The position numbers were made by a program, and so were the translations under genes. Below the pieces are notes generated by a model. The model worked only from the letters and a program-made list of their open reading frames with translations, was not told the origin of the DNA and made no database searches. A stretch of DNA of 64,000 nt from Streptomonospora nanhaiensis (GTDB lineage: Bacteria; Actinomycetota; Actinomycetes; Streptosporangiales; Streptosporangiaceae): contig NZ_CP113264.1 in NCBI RefSeq assembly GCF_026642255.1, positions 5,022,001 through 5,086,000 on the forward strand. The letters are read 5' to 3'. Positions 44,000 to 51,428 of the stretch are shown here, in pieces; within the stretch, counting starts at the first letter, position 1, and each line of letters opens with the position of its first letter.

Positions 44000-44318
44000 C
44001 CCGGCTCCTCTCGGACGCGCTGTCACGGTCGGAGCCGCATCGTATCCGCCCGCGGCCCGCCGTTCCCGGCACGGCGGGCGCCGGGGACCGGCACGCCCCC
44101 GGCCGCGCCCGCCCGGCGCTCCCCGCGCGCGGAGCCGGTCGCCCGACGTCGTCGTCGGTCTCGTGGACGACGGCGCTCCCCGCGCGCGGAGCCGGTCGGC
44201 ACGCGGGCCGGGAACTGCTGCTCCGCGCCCGCGGCGGCTCCGTTCCCCTCCCCTGACCGGAAGTCGGCAACACATTCATGCCTTGACGGGCATATAACCG
44301 AGGAGGCATACTGATCGC
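44000..44318. repeat. Intergenic region with a duplicated 28-base hairpin unit
   Basis: The unit CGGCGCTCCCCGCGCGCGGA plus GCCGGTCG occurs at 44114-44141 and again, identically, at 44171-44198. Each copy contains GCTCC/GGAGC arms that can fold as a hairpin. The 57-base spacing is exact in start-to-start distance. The region separates the divergent ECM4-like and ArsR genes, so promoters are also expected. No gene is seen. Confidence 0.6.
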
Positions 44319-44648
44319 ATGCCCGACCTCTTCTCCGTTCTCGCCGAACCCAGCCGCCGCCGCATCCTGGACGCGCTGCGCGAGAGCGAGGGACTGCTGG
44401 TCAAGGACCTGGTCGCCGCCCTGGGCATGTCGCAGCCCAACGTCTCCAAGCACCTGCGCGTCCTGCGCACCGCGGGGCTCGTCTCCGAGAGCGCCGAGCG
44501 CCAGGGGCGGCGCTACCGCCTGCGGGCGGAGGGACTGCGCGGCGTGGACGCCTGGCTGGACCCGTACCGCGCCTTCTGGACCGACAGGCTCCAGGACCTG
44601 GGCGACCACCTCGACTCCACCCGTACGCACGAAGGGCCACCGCGATGA
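44319..44648 (+). CDS. ArsR-family winged-helix regulator
   Basis: The 109-residue protein has the compact ArsR fold: FSVLAEPSRRRILDALRESE, then LLVKDLVAALGMSQPNVSKH and LRVLRTAGLVSES. No paired cysteines of a metal site are present, so it is not a classical metal sensor. It is the SdpR/Rv2034-type ArsR that is typically paired with an SRPBCC protein. Its stop region overlaps the SRPBCC start (ATGA), confirming an operon. Confidence 0.92.
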   Translation: MPDLFSVLAEPSRRRILDALRESEGLLVKDLVAALGMSQPNVSKHLRVLRTAGLVSESAERQGRRYRLRAEGLRGVDAWLDPYRAFWTDRLQDLGDHLDSTRTHEGPPR

Positions 44649-45124
44649 CCACGCACGTCCGCGTCGACACGAGCACGCCGGGCTCTCCCGTCCTGCACTT
44701 CACGCGCCGCTACCCGCACCCCCGGTCGGCCGTCTGGGCCGCCCTGACGACCGGCGAGGCCCTGAGCCGCTGGTTCCCGTGCCGGGTGGAGATCGACGCG
44801 CGCGAGGGCGGGGCCCTCACGCTGACCTTCCCCGGGGAGGAGCCGGAGACCGCGCCCGTCACGGAGTTCGACCCGCCGCGCACCCTGGCGTTCCACTGGG
44901 CCGGGGAGGACTTGCGCTGGACCCTGGAGGAGGACGGGGACGGGTGCGTGCTGCGGCTGTCCAACACCGTCGTCGACCCGGAGTGGACGGCGAACACGGC
45001 CGCGGGGTGGGACACGTGCCTGGAGGGTCTCGCCGCGGCCCTCGGCGGGCGGCCCGCCCCGCAGGGGACCGGACCGGACGAGGAGCTCGTCGCGCACTAC
45101 AGGCAGCTGTTCGCCGCCGGGTGA
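44645..45124 (+). CDS. SRPBCC/AHSA1-family protein
   Basis: The 159-residue START-like protein contains HFTRRYPHPRSAVWAALTTG, RWFPCRVEIDAREGG, PPRTLAFHWAGEDLRWTLEE and GWDTCLEGLAAAL, the usual AHSA1 pattern. Such proteins bind hydrophobic ligands in a deep pocket. The four-base overlap with the ArsR gene is a recurring actinobacterial module in which the SRPBCC protein may sense or sequester the inducer. Confidence 0.9.
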   Translation: MTTHVRVDTSTPGSPVLHFTRRYPHPRSAVWAALTTGEALSRWFPCRVEIDAREGGALTLTFPGEEPETAPVTEFDPPRTLAFHWAGEDLRWTLEEDGDGCVLRLSNTVVDPEWTANTAAGWDTCLEGLAAALGGRPAPQGTGPDEELVAHYRQLFAAG

Positions 45125-45140
45125 GCCGGGAAGGGCCGCG

Positions 45141-45172
45141 CCGCCCGCCCCGGCCGATCCGGGACGGGCGGG
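45141..45172. terminator. Hairpin between convergent SRPBCC and oxidoreductase genes
   Basis: CCGCCCGCCCCGG pairs with CCGGGACGGGCGG with a single C-A mismatch and a short loop. It sits in the 51-base gap between the two converging stop codons. Confidence 0.5.
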
Positions 45173-45175
45173 CCC

Positions 45176-46102
45176 TCAGAGCAGGTCCAGGACCGCCTTG
45201 CCGTGCAGCTGCCTGCCCAGCAGGAGCTCGACCGCCTCCGCGGCCCGGCCCCAGCCGCCGCGCCAGGACGTCTGCGGGTCGAGTTCGCCCGCGGCCACCC
45301 GGGCCGCGAGCCACGTCAGGTCGGCGGCGAGCCCGGGGGCGGAGGGGAGGAAGAAGGTGACGAGCGAGCGGTCGTGGCGTCCGCCGTCGCCGATCAGCGC
45401 ACCGTAGGGGAACTCCTCCCCCTCCGCGGCCGCGTGGCCCACGGCGACGAGGGTTCCGTGCGGCGCCAGGAGGCCGTAGGCGTCCACCAGCTGTCGGCCG
45501 CCGACCAGCTCCACCACCCCGTCCACCGGCTCGGCGACCCGGTCGGGGGAGGCGACGACCTCGTGCGCGCCCAGGGCGCGCAGGCCGTCGCCGTGGCGTG
45601 CGGGCGCTCCCGTGGACGCGATCACGTGGGCCCCGCCCCGCCTGGCCAGCTGGACGGCGTAGCGGCCGACTCCGCCCGAGGCCCCGGTGACCAGCACCCG
45701 CTTGGCCAGGATCGGACCGATGCGGTGCAGGGCGCGCAGCGCGCTGGCACCCGCGACGGGAACGGTGCTGATCGCCCCGGGGTCGGCCCCCGCCGGGACG
45801 GTTCCGACCATCGCGGTGTCCACGGCGCGCAGTTCGGCCCACGCCCCGTCCGCGCCGAGGGTCACCACGGGGGTGCCGGCGGGAGGCCCCGAGCCGTCGG
45901 CGGCCGCCCGCTCCACCGCCCCGGCGGCGTCCCAGCCGAGCACGGCCCCCTCCGGCGCCTTCCGGATGCCGGAGACCTCGCCGTGGTTGAGGGAGGTCGC
46001 CGTCACGCGGACCAGCGCCTGGTGCGGCTCCGGACGGGGGTCGGGGACCCGGCCGAGCCGCAGCCCTCCGTGAACCGAGTGGTCGACGAGCAGTGCGCGC
46101 AT
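45176..46102 (-). CDS. Zinc-free quinone oxidoreductase-like MDR protein
   Basis: This is a 308-residue medium-chain dehydrogenase/reductase. The N-terminal GroES-like domain includes [20 protein letters not shown] and [13 protein letters not shown]. The NADPH-binding motif is [19 protein letters not shown] (about residues 138-156). Structural zinc cysteines are absent, as in quinone oxidoreductases. The ATG at 46102 is chosen by domain start. It is divergent from a TetR gene 111 bases away and is the likely target of that regulator, a typical electrophile or quinone stress pair. Confidence 0.87.
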   Translation of the reverse strand: MRALLVDHSVHGGLRLGRVPDPRPEPHQALVRVTATSLNHGEVSGIRKAPEGAVLGWDAAGAVERAAADGSGPPAGTPVVTLGADGAWAELRAVDTAMVGTVPAGADPGAISTVPVAGASALRALHRIGPILAKRVLVTGASGGVGRYAVQLARRGGAHVIASTGAPARHGDGLRALGAHEVVASPDRVAEPVDGVVELVGGRQLVDAYGLLAPHGTLVAVGHAAAEGEEFPYGALIGDGGRHDRSLVTFFLPSAPGLAADLTWLAARVAAGELDPQTSWRGGWGRAAEAVELLLGRQLHGKAVLDLL

Positions 46103-46213
46103 GGGAGGTCCGCCTTCCGAGCGATGAACAGGGCAACGGCCACAATAGTGCCGGTGATAGGCATAAGCCGTCAACCAGCATTTACCTGTGAAGCGCATGC
46201 TAGGCTGACCGCC

Positions 46214-46885
46214 ATGTCGACCGCTACGTCCCCTTCGTCCCCCTCTTCACCGCGGCCGTCCCTGTCCCTGCGCGAACGCAAGAAGCTCCTCACCCGGCAG
46301 CGGCTGGTCACCACGGCCCTGGAGCTGTTCACCGAACACGGCTTCGACGGCGCGACGCTCCACGACCTGTGCGAGGCCGTCGAGGTCTCCGAGCGCACGT
46401 TCTTCCGGAACTTCACCAGCAAGGAGGACGTGGCCCTGGCCCCCGGCCGGGACCTGTGGACGGCCTGCCTCGGCGAGCTGGAGACCCGTTCCCCCGGGGA
46501 CTCGACGCTCCTGGAGTTCCTCCAGGACGGGCTCCTGGCCGCCCTCGACCGGACGGGCGACGAAGGATGGACGCGGCAGCTCCTGCTCAGCCAGAGACTG
46601 GCCGAGCGGACGCCGTCGATGGACGCGCAGGCCCGCCACTTCTGCGACCGCACGACCCGCTCGGCCATGGCGATCCTGTACCGGCGGCTCGAGCTCCCCG
46701 CCCCGGACGACCTGGGGGCGCGGCTGGCGCTCGACATGCTCGTCGCGTCCTTCAACCAGGCGCTGGGCGACTGGGGGACCCAGGCCGGAACGCCCGGCGC
46801 CGACGACCTCGCGCGCCGCCTGCGCGCGGCGTTCGCCGTCCTGCCCGGCCTCCCCGGGATCGCCTACGGCCCGCGGCCCGCGTAG
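46214..46885 (+). CDS. TetR-family regulator divergent from the quinone oxidoreductase
   Basis: The 223-residue protein has a Ser/Pro-rich tail, then a TetR DNA-binding domain ([20 protein letters not shown], then [20 protein letters not shown]) at about residues 28-75. A C-terminal domain resembling the MftR/TetR_C_17-type helical bundle follows. The ATG at 46214 fits the start of an actinobacterial-type N-terminus. Its divergence from the MDR gene suggests direct control. It converges with the VOC gene, with only 18 bases between. Confidence 0.88.
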   Translation: MSTATSPSSPSSPRPSLSLRERKKLLTRQRLVTTALELFTEHGFDGATLHDLCEAVEVSERTFFRNFTSKEDVALAPGRDLWTACLGELETRSPGDSTLLEFLQDGLLAALDRTGDEGWTRQLLLSQRLAERTPSMDAQARHFCDRTTRSAMAILYRRLELPAPDDLGARLALDMLVASFNQALGDWGTQAGTPGADDLARRLRAAFAVLPGLPGIAYGPRPA

Positions 46886-46903
46886 CCGCGGACGGGGCCC
46901 CGC

Positions 46904-47272
46904 CTACGCCTCCCGCGCTCCTTCGAGCTGCTGGACCAGGCAGAACTCGTTGCCCTCGGGGTCGGCCAGGACCGCGATGAGGTCCCCCGCCTCCTCGAAG
47001 GTCGGACGCACCCTCCGGGCGCCCAGCCGGACCACCCTCTCCGCCTCGGCCTCCAGGTCGGGCACGACCATGTCCAGGTGCATGCGGTTCTTGCCCCGGG
47101 AGGGTTCGGGCACCTTCTGGAGCAGCAGGTCCGGCCACCGCCCACCGGGGTCCAGGAGGGCGAGGTAGGAGGGGTGCCGCCGGGTCTCCTCCCGCACGAA
47201 GCCGAGGGCCCCGCACCAGAACCGGGCCGTTTCCTCGAGGTCGTTGGCGTCGAGCACGCAGACCAGGCGCAT
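46904..47272 (-). CDS. VOC-family (glyoxalase-like) protein
   Basis: The 122-residue protein has two beta-alpha-beta-beta-beta halves: MRLVCVLDANDLEETARFWC at the start, then HLDMVVPDLEAEAERVVRLG and a terminal DPEGNEFCLVQQLEG. The metal-ligand pattern His/Glu is partly present (His in MHLDMV, Glu in GNEFCL). GGAGGCAGGT precedes the ATG. Functions in this family range from glyoxalases to antibiotic-binding proteins, so none is assigned. Confidence 0.87.
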   Translation of the reverse strand: MRLVCVLDANDLEETARFWCGALGFVREETRRHPSYLALLDPGGRWPDLLLQKVPEPSRGKNRMHLDMVVPDLEAEAERVVRLGARRVRPTFEEAGDLIAVLADPEGNEFCLVQQLEGAREA

Positions 47273-47446
47273 ACCTGCCTCCAGGGGTGGTGGCGGCGGC
47301 CGGACGGTGCCCGGCCGTTCGGTGCCGCACACCCTACGCCGGAGCCGGCTCCGCGTCACGCAGGCCCCGCGCGGCGACCCCCGCCGCCCTTCCCCCGTCC
47401 GCACGTCCTACGGCGACGGCCGCCCGTGCCCGGTTAGGCTCCGGGC

Positions 47447-47878
47447 ATGACAGCCACAACGTTCGATCCCCGCACCCTGCTCGCGGAGAGCCGGCTCGGC
47501 GTCCTCGCGACCATCAAGGCGGACGGCCGCCCCCAGCTCTCGCCCGTCATGCCCTTCTACGACCGGGAGGCGGGCGTCATCCACGTCTCGGTCACGGAGG
47601 GGCGCGCCAAGACGGCCAACCTCCGCCGGGACCCCCGCGCCACGCTGGAGGTGACCAGCGGGGACGGCCGCGCGTGGGCCACCGCCGAGGGCGTGGCCTC
47701 CCTGACCGGCCCGGGCACGGACCCCGAGGGCCCCGAGGTCGAGGCGCTGGTCGGCTACTACCGCCTCGCCGCCGGCGAGCACCCGGACTGGGACGAGTAC
47801 CGGGCGGTGATGGTCTCCGAGCGCAGGGTGCTGATGACCATGACGGTCGACCACGTGTACGGCGCCAGCCTGCGCTGA
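47447..47878 (+). CDS. PPOX-class F420-dependent enzyme
   Basis: The 143-residue split-barrel flavin/deazaflavin protein contains SRLGVLATIKADGRPQLSPV near the N-terminus, then KTANLRRDPRATLEVTSGDG and a C-terminal VMVSERRVLMTMTVDHVYG. This pattern is typical of actinobacterial F420-dependent reductases and biliverdin-reductase-like proteins. It stands alone, with a terminator directly after it. The cofactor is inferred from the subfamily pattern rather than from a defined binding residue. Confidence 0.85.
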   Translation: MTATTFDPRTLLAESRLGVLATIKADGRPQLSPVMPFYDREAGVIHVSVTEGRAKTANLRRDPRATLEVTSGDGRAWATAEGVASLTGPGTDPEGPEVEALVGYYRLAAGEHPDWDEYRAVMVSERRVLMTMTVDHVYGASLR

Positions 47879-47922
47879 GGCCGCCGGGGACGACCGCTCC
47901 GCGACGGTCGGGAGCCGCAGGA

Positions 47923-47952
47923 GGAGGGGCCCGCCGGGCGGCGGGCCCCTCC
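47923..47952 (+). terminator. Strong hairpin after the PPOX gene
   Basis: GGAGGGGCCCGCC-GGGC-GGCGGGCCCCTCC is a perfect 13-base stem with a 4-base loop, 45 bases past the stop codon. It isolates the PPOX gene from the sugar-transport operon. Confidence 0.7.
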
Positions 47953-48026
47953 GTCCGGGCCGACCGCCCGCCCCGGCCCCGCGCCGCGACCCCCTCGCCC
48001 CGGAGGAGATACGGGACGAGGGGGTC

Positions 48027-48055
48027 TTGTCACACCAGGGCGGGGTTCCTACGAT
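48027..48055 (+). promoter_or_regulatory. Promoter of the alpha-xyloside transport operon
   Basis: TTGTCA (48027-48032) and TACGAT (48050-48055) are separated by the ideal 17 bases and match consensus hexamers at 5 and 4 positions. Transcription would start near 48062, immediately before the first LacI-type palindrome. Confidence 0.6.
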
Positions 48056-48063
48056 GGGGCTGC

Positions 48064-48114
48064 TGTCGAAGCGCTTCGACACACCCTTGCACCCCGGTGT
48101 CGAATCGATTCGAC
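48064..48114. promoter_or_regulatory. Two perfect LacI-family operators
   Basis: TGTCGAAGCGCTTCGACA (48064-48081) is a perfect 18-base palindrome. GTCGAATCGATTCGAC (48099-48114) is a perfect 16-base one. Both share the TCGAA-N-CG-N-TTCGA core typical of LacI-family sites. Their centres are 34 bases apart, about three helical turns, so they face the same side of DNA. They begin right after the predicted transcription start, and a bound repressor would block the operon. No LacI-type gene is in the window, so the regulator is encoded elsewhere. Confidence 0.8.
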
Positions 48115-48303
48115 TCCGGCTGACGAGTTCCTACGACGGCGACCCCCCGGGTGGCGGGGTCCTCCGCAGACCGAGCCTCCCCGCCCTCCGACGACCCCGC
48201 CCGACCCGGCCCGGTGATCCGATCACCGGGCCGACGGCGACACCCCCCGCGGCCCGCGCCACGGCGCGACCGCACCGCCCACCCCCCGCCGAAGAGGGCC
48301 CCG

Positions 48304-49560
48304 ATGCACCCACACCACCCTCCGCCACCGCCCCGGCACCGCCGCGTCCGCGCGGCCGCCTGCTCGGCGGCGATGGCCCTGACCCTCGTCGGCTGCGCGG
48401 CCGAGCGCGACCCGAACGTGTACACGATCATGAACTCGGGCACCGACGAGCCCTACCACTCCTGGGACCAGGAGGTCATGGACGCCTGCGGCGACCGGGC
48501 GGGCGTGGAGGTGCACCAGCTCAGCGTGCCCGCCGACCAGCTCGTCCCCAAGGCCCTGAGGATGGCCTCCTCCGACTCCCTCCCCGACGTCATCTCCCTC
48601 GACGGCTCGGACCTGCCCCAGTTCGCGGAGGCCGGCGGCCTGGTCCCCCTGGAGCGGCTCGGCCTGCCCACGGACGGGCTGACCGAGAGCGCGCTCGCCT
48701 TCGGCAGCTACGAGGGCGTGTACTACGGCGCGGCCCGGTCGGTGAACTCGATCGGCCTCTTCTACGACGCCGACCTCCTGGCGCGGGAGGGGATCGAACC
48801 GCCGGCGACCTGGGAGGAGCTGCGGACGGCCGCCGCCGCCCTGACCGAGGGCGACCGCTACGGCCTCGCCATCAGCGCCCTCGCCACCGAGGACGGCGTC
48901 TACCAGTTCCTGCCGTGGCTGTGGTCCAACGGCGGCGACGAGCGGGAGCTCGACTCCCCCGCGTCGGTGGAGGCGCTGGAGTACGTCGTCTCGCTGGTCG
49001 AGGAGGGGTCGGTGTCTCCGTCTGTCGTCAACTGGACCCAGGCCGACGCCAACGACCAGTTCATCGCGGGCAACGCCGCCATGATGGTGAACGGCCCCTG
49101 GCAGATGCCGGTCCTGCGCGAGCACCCCGAGCGCGCGTGGGCGGTGGCGGAGATCCCCGTCCCCGCGGAGGGGGACACCTCCGTCGCCCCCATCGGCGGC
49201 GAGGCGTACACCGTGCCGGTCAACGCCGCCGACCCCGGCCGCGAGCAGGTCGCCGCCGAACTCGTGGCCTGCCTGACCACGCCGGAGGCTCAGCTGGACT
49301 GGTCCACCAAGGGCAGCAACGTGCCCCTGGACCCCTGGGCGGCGGAGCGGTACCGCGACGAGGTCCCGGAGCTCTCCCCCTTCGTCGACCAGGTGTCCAC
49401 CGCGCGCAGCAGGACCGAGCACGTCGGCACCGAGTGGAACACCTACTCCCAGGCCATCGGCACCGCACTGCAAGCGGCCCTCACCGGCCGGGCGAGTCCG
49501 CAGGACGCCATGGAGAGGGCCCAGGAGCAGGTCGAGTCGCAGACGGGCGGACGGCCATGA
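48304..49560 (+). CDS. Sugar ABC transporter substrate-binding lipoprotein
   Basis: The 418-residue protein has a signal peptide with lipobox (LTLVGCAAE, Cys around residue 34), then an extracellular-solute-binding family 1 fold. Typical parts are SDSLPDVISLDGSDLPQFAE, IGLFYDADLLAREGIEPPAT and AMMVNGPWQMPVLRE. It opens the operon under the LacI-type operators and would bind an oligosaccharide outside the membrane. The downstream GH31 enzyme suggests an alpha-xylosylated oligosaccharide such as isoprimeverose or a xyloglucan fragment. Its stop overlaps the first permease start (ATGA). Confidence 0.9.
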   Translation: MHPHHPPPPPRHRRVRAAACSAAMALTLVGCAAERDPNVYTIMNSGTDEPYHSWDQEVMDACGDRAGVEVHQLSVPADQLVPKALRMASSDSLPDVISLDGSDLPQFAEAGGLVPLERLGLPTDGLTESALAFGSYEGVYYGAARSVNSIGLFYDADLLAREGIEPPATWEELRTAAAALTEGDRYGLAISALATEDGVYQFLPWLWSNGGDERELDSPASVEALEYVVSLVEEGSVSPSVVNWTQADANDQFIAGNAAMMVNGPWQMPVLREHPERAWAVAEIPVPAEGDTSVAPIGGEAYTVPVNAADPGREQVAAELVACLTTPEAQLDWSTKGSNVPLDPWAAERYRDEVPELSPFVDQVSTARSRTEHVGTEWNTYSQAIGTALQAALTGRASPQDAMERAQEQVESQTGGRP

Positions 49561-50459
49561 GGACACGGACCCCCGCGCCGCGGCGGCGCGCCCTCACACC
49601 GTGGCTGTTCGTGGCCCCCGCACTGGCGTACATGCTGCTGTTCTTCGGGTACCCGCTGGTCCGCAACGTGGTGATGAGCTTCCAGGACTACACGTTCTCC
49701 ACCTACTTCACGGGCGAGGCGCCCTTCAACGGCCTCGAGAACTGGCGGACCGTCTTCTCCGACGAGCTGTTCGGCGCCTCGCTGTGGCGGACCCTCCTGT
49801 TCACTGTCGGCTCCCTGGCCGGGCAGTTCGGCATCGGCATGGCGCTCGCCCTCTTCTTCAGCCGCCGGTTCCCGCTCTCGGGGGTCATGCGCTCCCTGCT
49901 CCTCCTGCCGTGGCTGATCCCCATGGTGGTGGCGGGCACCGTGTGGCGCCGCGTCCTGGACCAGGAGACCGGCGTGCTGAACGAGGCGCTCCAGGCACTC
50001 CACCTCACCTCGTCTGCCGTCCCCTGGCTGAGCAGTCCCGACCAGGCGCTCCTGTCGGTCGTCCTCGTCAACATCTGGATCGGGGTCCCCTTCAACATGG
50101 TGATCCTCTACGGCGGCCTCCAGGAGATCCCCGCCGAACTGCGCGAGGCCGCCGTCCTGGACGGCGCGGGCCCGTTCCGGTCCTTCTTCTCCGTGACGCT
50201 GCCCCTGCTGCGGCCCGTCGTGACCGTGGTGCTGGTGCTGGGCTTCATGTCCACCGTGAAGATCCTGGACCTGGTCCTGGCACTCACCAACGGGGGGCCG
50301 GCGCACTCCACCGAGACGCTGGGCACCCTCACCTACCAGCTGTCGTTCCTCCGGCTCGACTTCGGCCAGGGCGCCGTCGTCGGCAACGTCCTGATCGTCC
50401 TCAGCATGGTCTTCGCGGCGGTCTATCTGCGCGCCAACCGCGGAGGTGTCAACCGATGA
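49557..50459 (+). CDS. Sugar ABC transporter permease, MalF-like
   Basis: The 300-residue carbohydrate uptake (CUT1) permease has six membrane helices. It begins with FVAPALAYMLLFFGYPLVRN and carries an EAA loop around LREAAVLDGAGPFRSFFSVT followed by LPLLRP. It overlaps both neighbours by four bases. It forms a heterodimeric channel with the next gene product. No dedicated ATPase gene is in this operon, so it probably uses a shared MsiK-type ATPase as in Streptomyces. Confidence 0.92.
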   Translation: MRTRTPAPRRRALTPWLFVAPALAYMLLFFGYPLVRNVVMSFQDYTFSTYFTGEAPFNGLENWRTVFSDELFGASLWRTLLFTVGSLAGQFGIGMALALFFSRRFPLSGVMRSLLLLPWLIPMVVAGTVWRRVLDQETGVLNEALQALHLTSSAVPWLSSPDQALLSVVLVNIWIGVPFNMVILYGGLQEIPAELREAAVLDGAGPFRSFFSVTLPLLRPVVTVVLVLGFMSTVKILDLVLALTNGGPAHSTETLGTLTYQLSFLRLDFGQGAVVGNVLIVLSMVFAAVYLRANRGGVNR

Positions 50460-51373
50460 GCGCACTGCGCAGCGGTACCGGGGACGCGGCCCGCCCCCCG
50501 GGCGCCACGACCCGGCGGCAGCGGGCGCCGGGGGGCTCCCCCCGGCGCCGGCCGCGGACCACCCGCAAGGCGCGCGGCGACGCCGTGAGCCTCGTGGTCG
50601 GGGTCCTCGTCCTGGCGGTCCTGCTCTTCCCCCTGTACTGGATGGTCAACACCGCGCTCCAGCCGGGCGCCTCGGCGGCCGGCCTCCCGTGGTTCCCCCG
50701 CTCGCTCGACCTCGGCAACTTCCAGCGGGCGTGGGAGTCGCAGGCGGGCAACCTGCTCACCTCCGTCCTGGTGGCGCTCGGCTCGGTGGCGGTCTGCCTC
50801 ACCGTGGCCGCCCCGGCGGCCTACGCCCTGGCCCGCTTCCGGCTGCGCGGCGCCGACACGATCGTGTTCGCGACCCTCATCACCCAGATGGTCCCGGGCA
50901 TCGTCGTCGCCAACGCGCTCTACAACGCCTACGTCGGCCTGGGACTGGTCAACTCCTACCTGGGGCTGATCCTGGCGGACGCGTCCCTGGGCCTGCCCTT
51001 CTCCATCGTCCTGCTGCGCGCCTTCATGGTGTCCATCCCCGAGGAGGTGATCGAGGCCGGGATGATCGACGGCGGCGGGCGGCTGCGCGTCCTCGTCTCG
51101 ATCGTGCTGCCCATGAGCCGCAACGCGCTGATCACCGCCGGGCTGTTCACCTTCCTGTTCGCGTGGTCGGACTTCCTCTTCGCGCTGACCCTGAACACGA
51201 CCGACGCCGTGAAGCCCGTGACGCTCGGCATCTACGAGTACATCGGCGCGCACGTCGGCGACTGGGGCGCCGTGATGGCCGCGGCCGTCCTCTCCTCCGT
51301 CCCCGCCGCGGTGCTGCTCGTCGTCGCGCAGAGGTACGTGGCGGCCGGGATCTCCAGCGGAGCACTCAAGTGA
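50456..51373 (+). CDS. Sugar ABC transporter permease, MalG-like
   Basis: The 305-residue CUT1 permease has an unusually long basic N-terminus (about 45 residues rich in Arg and Pro). It is followed by helices such as LVVGVLVLAVLLFPLYWMV. The EAA loop is EEVIEAGMIDGGGRLRVLVS followed by IVLPMSR. It is coupled to the upstream permease by an ATGA overlap. The GH31 gene follows after a 55-base gap. Confidence 0.92.
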   Translation: MSALRSGTGDAARPPGATTRRQRAPGGSPRRRPRTTRKARGDAVSLVVGVLVLAVLLFPLYWMVNTALQPGASAAGLPWFPRSLDLGNFQRAWESQAGNLLTSVLVALGSVAVCLTVAAPAAYALARFRLRGADTIVFATLITQMVPGIVVANALYNAYVGLGLVNSYLGLILADASLGLPFSIVLLRAFMVSIPEEVIEAGMIDGGGRLRVLVSIVLPMSRNALITAGLFTFLFAWSDFLFALTLNTTDAVKPVTLGIYEYIGAHVGDWGAVMAAAVLSSVPAAVLLVVAQRYVAAGISSGALK

Positions 51374-51428
51374 CCCGTCGTCGGTACCGCCGGCGAACCG
51401 ACACCAAGACGAGAGGGGCAGTCCGCCC

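Noticed and set aside
44000-44275. N-terminal extension of the ECM4-like protein
   Set aside because: Arg/Gly/Ala-rich; a strong ribosome binding site precedes the ATG at 43999; the extension covers the duplicated hairpins.
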